This document shows, in pieces, positions 42,192 to 45,159 of a stretch of DNA of 45,159 nt. The position numbers and the translations under genes were made by a program. The first letter of the stretch is position 1, and every line of letters begins with the position of its first letter. Under the pieces are notes generated by a model that was not told where the DNA came from, did not search any database, and saw nothing but the letters and a program-made list of their open reading frames with translations. The stretch comes from an uncultured Saprospiraceae bacterium (GTDB lineage Bacteria > Bacteroidota > Bacteroidia > Chitinophagales > Saprospiraceae). Where the stretch lies: positions 1 through 45,159 of the forward strand of contig CALEYL010000068.1 of the NCBI GenBank assembly GCA_937926205.1, read 5' to 3'.

Positions 42192-43043
42192 TCACCGCTT
42201 CACCACAACCGCATTGGCTACCCGCCTCTCCCCCATCGCATCAAAAAGTTTGTTGTCGCAGGGCATGTTCACGATGCCGTTTTCGGGTTTACCTGCAATC
42301 CACATCGTCGTGGAGCCACCGCCATCGAGGTTTACGGCATTGCGGCAGCCAAGACTTCGGAGCAGGGTCGTAAGCTCAGGCAGGGACATTCCCTGTGATT
42401 GATCGGTTCTTCCATCTACGGTCAGCAACAACAAATTGCTGTCTTCCGTGATGCAGGCACAACTCCTTGGATGGCGATTTTGATCAAAAGGGCGGTCTGC
42501 CAGAGCTACGGCCTGCCCATTTTCAATCAGCATAGGGCCCGTGAGCAGGACCGTGCGGTATTTTTTTGAAAAATAGACCGAATCGGCCCAGGCTGCTTCG
42601 ATGCGTACTTTTCGACCAGGTCCAAAAACCAGTGCGCCACGCAGCAATTCGCTTTTTTCTTCTACCAGCTTCGGACGGGTTGTATTGATTACTTTGCCAT
42701 TTACTTTCAAAAAAGTAACCGAACCACCGTTTTTGGTGTCGAAAAAACCGGCGTTTACCGCTGCAACCGCATGAGAAGTGCGGGCCATTTCACTCGTCCG
42801 AATGAGTGAATCGGCAGAATAGACCAGACCAAGACGATGCTTTTTGGTGTTGATTTCCAGTACATTGATGTGTTGGCGGCTGTCAAAAAGTTGATCGGTA
42901 TGCACATTTTTCCAAACTAAGCCTTTTGAGAGTTGTTCTGTTTTCCACGAAAGTGCCGAAAGACTTGCCGATGGCTGTGCCGACAGTTGGAACGCCAGTG
43001 TCCAGCTTAGGAGAAAGCTGAATAAATGTATTTTACGCATCAT
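42192..43043 (-). CDS. Phosphodiester glycosidase (NAGPA-domain) family protein
   Basis: A 283-aa secreted protein. Signal peptide MMRKIHLFSFLLSWTLAFQLSAQ is followed by a phosphodiester-glycosidase (DUF2233/NAGPA) domain: VNAGFFDTKNGGSVTFLKVNGKVI, RHPRSCACITED, LLLTVDGRTDQSQGMSLPELTTLLRSLGCRNAVNLDGGGSTTMWIAG and the closing GERRVANAVVV. The family cleaves GlcNAc-phosphodiesters or related bonds; bacterial members are linked to the cell envelope. The actual substrate here is unknown. It is probably periplasmic. Monocistronic, with the terminator hairpin just after its stop. Confidence 0.9.
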   Translation of the reverse strand: MMRKIHLFSFLLSWTLAFQLSAQPSASLSALSWKTEQLSKGLVWKNVHTDQLFDSRQHINVLEINTKKHRLGLVYSADSLIRTSEMARTSHAVAAVNAGFFDTKNGGSVTFLKVNGKVINTTRPKLVEEKSELLRGALVFGPGRKVRIEAAWADSVYFSKKYRTVLLTGPMLIENGQAVALADRPFDQNRHPRSCACITEDSNLLLLTVDGRTDQSQGMSLPELTTLLRSLGCRNAVNLDGGGSTTMWIAGKPENGIVNMPCDNKLFDAMGERRVANAVVVKR

Positions 43044-43090
43044 AATCCGTAGTTTTTATTTTGCTCAACGGCTATTGGTTATGCACATAG

Positions 43091-43158
43091 GAGTTGTGTA
43101 GATATGACAAATCTCGAAGATTTGTCATATCTGATTAGCACAACTTGTCCCGACAGAC
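43091..43158. repeat. Short palindromic element with AACTTGTCCCG tail
   Basis: AGATATGACAAATCT (43100-43114) and AGATTTGTCATATCT (43118-43132) are perfect 15-bp arms with a CGA loop. The flanks GAGTTGTGTA (43091-43100) and CACAACTTGTCCCG resemble parts of the MITE-like copies at 20495 and 24706, with a different interior. The rest of 43044-43266 is non-coding. Confidence 0.65.
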
Positions 43159-43266
43159 GGGAAAATTTATTGGAACGAAGTATAAATTATATCTTATTGT
43201 TTCATCAGCTGTCTGGTGCAAATCAATTCCGTTCCCCGGGTAATGCGCAGCCAGTAGCTTGTTGCT

Positions 43267-44010
43267 TCAGGACGCCAGAAAAGATTTTGCCTTCTCAATG
43301 TCCTCCGGCACATCAATTCCCATCGTTTCTTTATCGGTCATGCCCACAGCGATGGGATAGCCATTGGCCAGCCAGCGCAGTTGTTCAAGCGACTCGGCCT
43401 GTTCGTAAATGCCGGGAGGAAGGGACGTCACTTCCTGGATGGTTTCGCTCCGGAAAGCATACAGGCCGATGTGCTTGTAAAAAACCACCCGCCCGAACCA
43501 CTCGTCTTGCGGGATGCCCCGAAGATGTGGAATGGGGCTGCGGCTGAAATACATGGCACAGTTTTTCCTGTCGAGTACCACTTTGACAATATTCGGATTA
43601 AAAATATCGTCGGCCTGCTCGATGGGTTTGGCTAAAGTGGAAATATCCGTCAAGCGGCCATCCAACAGCGGTTGCACGGCCGCGTCAATTTGTTCGGGTA
43701 AAATGAAAGGTTCATCGCCCTGGATGTTCACAACGATGTCGTAGCCTTTCACCATACGTGCTACCTCCGCGCAACGGTCGGTGCCTGTTTGATGGTCGGT
43801 CCGGGTCATCATCGCTTTGCCGCCAAAACCCTGCACATGCTGAATGATGCGCTCATCTTCGGTAGCAACAATGACGTCCGTCATGCAGGAAGCCTGAACT
43901 GCCTGTGTGTAAACGCGCTCGACCATTGTCTTGCCGCCAATATCGGCCAGCGGCTTGCCCGGAAACCGGGTTGCGCCGTAGCGCGAAGGAATTATGCCAA
44001 GTACTTTCAT
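43267..44010 (-). CDS. kdsB: 3-deoxy-manno-octulosonate cytidylyltransferase
   Basis: A 247-aa enzyme that activates Kdo with CTP to CMP-Kdo for lipopolysaccharide core synthesis. Signatures: IIPSRYGATRFPGKPLADIGGKTMVERVY (nucleotide binding), MTRTDHQTGTDRCAEVA, VVNIQGDEPFI, and YFSRSPIPH with the KHIGLYAFR block. Length is normal (~245-255 aa). ATG 44010 is used. It is divergent from the LysM gene, whose -33 promoter element begins 4 bp upstream of the kdsB start codon, so the two genes share a compact intergenic region of 95 bp. Confidence 0.97.
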   Translation of the reverse strand: MKVLGIIPSRYGATRFPGKPLADIGGKTMVERVYTQAVQASCMTDVIVATEDERIIQHVQGFGGKAMMTRTDHQTGTDRCAEVARMVKGYDIVVNIQGDEPFILPEQIDAAVQPLLDGRLTDISTLAKPIEQADDIFNPNIVKVVLDRKNCAMYFSRSPIPHLRGIPQDEWFGRVVFYKHIGLYAFRSETIQEVTSLPPGIYEQAESLEQLRWLANGYPIAVGMTDKETMGIDVPEDIEKAKSFLAS

Positions 44011-44014
44011 TGCT

Positions 44015-44046
44015 TTTGAAACAAAATGGTTTATTGATTATCTTTG
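44015..44046 (+). promoter_or_regulatory. Promoter of the LysM-domain gene
   Basis: TTTG (44015-44018), a 20-nt spacer and TATCTTTG (44039-44046): a full match to the Bacteroidota promoter consensus. It gives a leader of about 52 nt before the ATG at 44106 and begins just outside the divergent kdsB start. Confidence 0.8.
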
Positions 44047-44105
44047 CACCTGAATAATTTGTTGGACAACCCAACGTTTGTTTCCAAAAAAACCTGTTCC
44101 CTACT

Positions 44106-44969
44106 ATGAGACACAAACCATGGCCCCTGTTACTGGTATTGCCTTTTTTTCTGGTTACAACTTCTAAGCTTTTCGCAACAGGCGACAGTTTGCGCTATTT
44201 ACTGCCGAAAGATACCATCTTCCTGAGCATTGAAGCCGGTGATTTAAAATTTTTTGAACACAAGCTCGAACGCAAGCAGACGCTGTATTCCCTCGCGAAG
44301 TTCTACGGCATGTCGGTTGAGGAGTTGTATTTCTACAACCCCGGTTTAAAAGACAAGGCGATTTCAGTGGGAGAAAACATCCGGGTCCCTATTCCCAACG
44401 GCGCCATCAAACGCTACAAGGATAAAGATTTTGTCAAATGGAAACACGCTCCCATTTATTACAGGGTAAAAAAAGGCGATACCATGTTCCGGATCGCCAA
44501 AATCCATTTCCGAATGCCCGTGGACACCTTGCTAGCACGCAATCAATTGCCAAATTACAACCTGTCACCAGGCCAGCTGATTCACATTGGCTGGATGGAA
44601 ATTTCCGGTGTGCCTGAAAAGCTAAGGGAAGGCGGCGATCCCAACTCGAGGAGAAATGCGGCTTTGGAATATTTATACGGAAAAGACGCCAAAAGCAGGA
44701 CCATTGCGGAACATCAGGGGGTGGCGTTCTGGCAGAAAAACAGCCGGGAAGACCTTGATTTGTACGCTTTGCACCGCCTGGCTCCCATCAACTCCATTGT
44801 TTCAGTGACCAATCCGATGAGCAAACGCACCGTACACGCCAAAGTAATCGGACGCATTCCGGATTCAGCCTACGGAGACGATGTGATCATTGTTTTGTCT
44901 CCTTTGGCAGCCAAAATGCTGAATGCCCACGATCCCAGGTTTTTCGTGCGGGTGAAGTATTTGGAGTAG
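44106..44969 (+). CDS. LysM-domain envelope protein with RlpA-like C-terminal domain
   Basis: A 287-aa exported protein. Signal peptide-like N terminus (PWPLLLVLPFFLVTTSKLFAT), then two LysM modules (HKLERKQTLYSLAKFYGMSVEELYFYNPGL...VGENIRVPIP, and YYRVKKGDTMFRIAKIHFRMPVDTLLARNQLPNYNLSPGQLIHIG) that bind peptidoglycan. A linker and a C-terminal domain (residues ~205-287, GVAFWQKNSREDLDLYALHRLAPINSIVSVTNPMSKRTVHAKVIGRIPD) resembling the double-psi beta-barrel of RlpA follow. A role in peptidoglycan binding or septal remodelling is inferred. Single gene with its own strong promoter; divergent from kdsB. Confidence 0.88.
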   Translation: MRHKPWPLLLVLPFFLVTTSKLFATGDSLRYLLPKDTIFLSIEAGDLKFFEHKLERKQTLYSLAKFYGMSVEELYFYNPGLKDKAISVGENIRVPIPNGAIKRYKDKDFVKWKHAPIYYRVKKGDTMFRIAKIHFRMPVDTLLARNQLPNYNLSPGQLIHIGWMEISGVPEKLREGGDPNSRRNAALEYLYGKDAKSRTIAEHQGVAFWQKNSREDLDLYALHRLAPINSIVSVTNPMSKRTVHAKVIGRIPDSAYGDDVIIVLSPLAAKMLNAHDPRFFVRVKYLE

Positions 44970-45159
44970 GCCGTTAGTAAAGGGCAAAAGGCAAAACTTG
45001 TCCCGCTATACCGCCAAGCTTCTGCTGCGCATATTTATTGTGTAGCTGCATTGCTGATCGTTATCTTATCTTTTATTCACTAGCAGCTTGTCACTCCCGC
45101 CAGGGCTACGGTTTATACACATCTTTATATTGTATCCTATTACCACATTTGATTCTTTT
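44970..45159. other. Gene-free right edge
   Basis: No coding sequence is recognised. It contains AAAACTTGTCCCGC (near 44995-45006) and TGATCGTTATCT (near 45055-45066), two words shared with the MITE-like copies at 20495 and 24706, but in a different arrangement. Confidence 0.5.

Overview
The window is a chromosomal segment of a Bacteroidota bacterium, most likely from the Saprospiria (Saprospiraceae-like). The evidence is the 5' end of a 16S rRNA gene at the left edge, promoters of the Bacteroidota type (TTG/TTTG, about 20 bp, TAnnTTTG), four secreted proteins with type IX secretion (T9SS) C-terminal sorting domains, two TonB-receptor-like outer-membrane beta-barrels, and generally absent Shine-Dalgarno sequences. 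Lineage below phylum is an inference.

Layout. 1-560: start of a leftward rRNA operon with two tandem promoters and a boxA-like site, divergent from serC (598-1668). 1761-3570: a leftward sulfur/redox operon (ArsR-family repressor, thioredoxin, split YeeE/YedE transporter) with an SmtB/ArsR-type operator overlapping its promoter. 3763-4128: rplS, sharing a bidirectional terminator with the leftward trpE-trpG-trpD operon (4220-7299). That operon is preceded by an unlisted 21-codon leader ORF with three consecutive Trp codons and an intrinsic terminator, which is a textbook-style transcription attenuator. 7545-16779: a 1128-aa T9SS surface protein, DNA polymerase III delta (holA), a Tat-type lipoprotein oxidoreductase, a double retropepsin-like protease, an NhaC-type antiporter and a Uma2-family nuclease. 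16869-19259: an outer-membrane beta-barrel receptor.

19260-24847 is the most accessory-looking region. A CHAT protease / STAND NTPase / TPR protein is read in two frames because of what looks like a one-base deletion. Its TPR part is made of near-identical 120-bp repeats. The whole module lies between two oppositely oriented copies of a roughly 140-150 bp MITE-like element, with several further palindromic repeats around it. It resembles bacterial NLR-like conflict or signalling systems.

24848-31500: ferrochelatase, a T9SS M1 aminopeptidase, a DUF433/DUF5615 toxin-antitoxin pair, a gamma-carbonic-anhydrase-like hexapeptide protein, another T9SS protein and a small secreted Cys-containing protein. 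31688-34483: a second large outer-membrane beta-barrel. 34984-42075: a giant (2363 aa) T9SS adhesin-like protein with beta-helix, Ig-like, MAM-like and MopE-type DCND repeats, the last encoded by 354-bp tandem DNA repeats. 42192-44969: a phosphodiester glycosidase, kdsB (Kdo activation for LPS) and a LysM protein. No tRNA, CRISPR array, transposase or phage gene was recognised.
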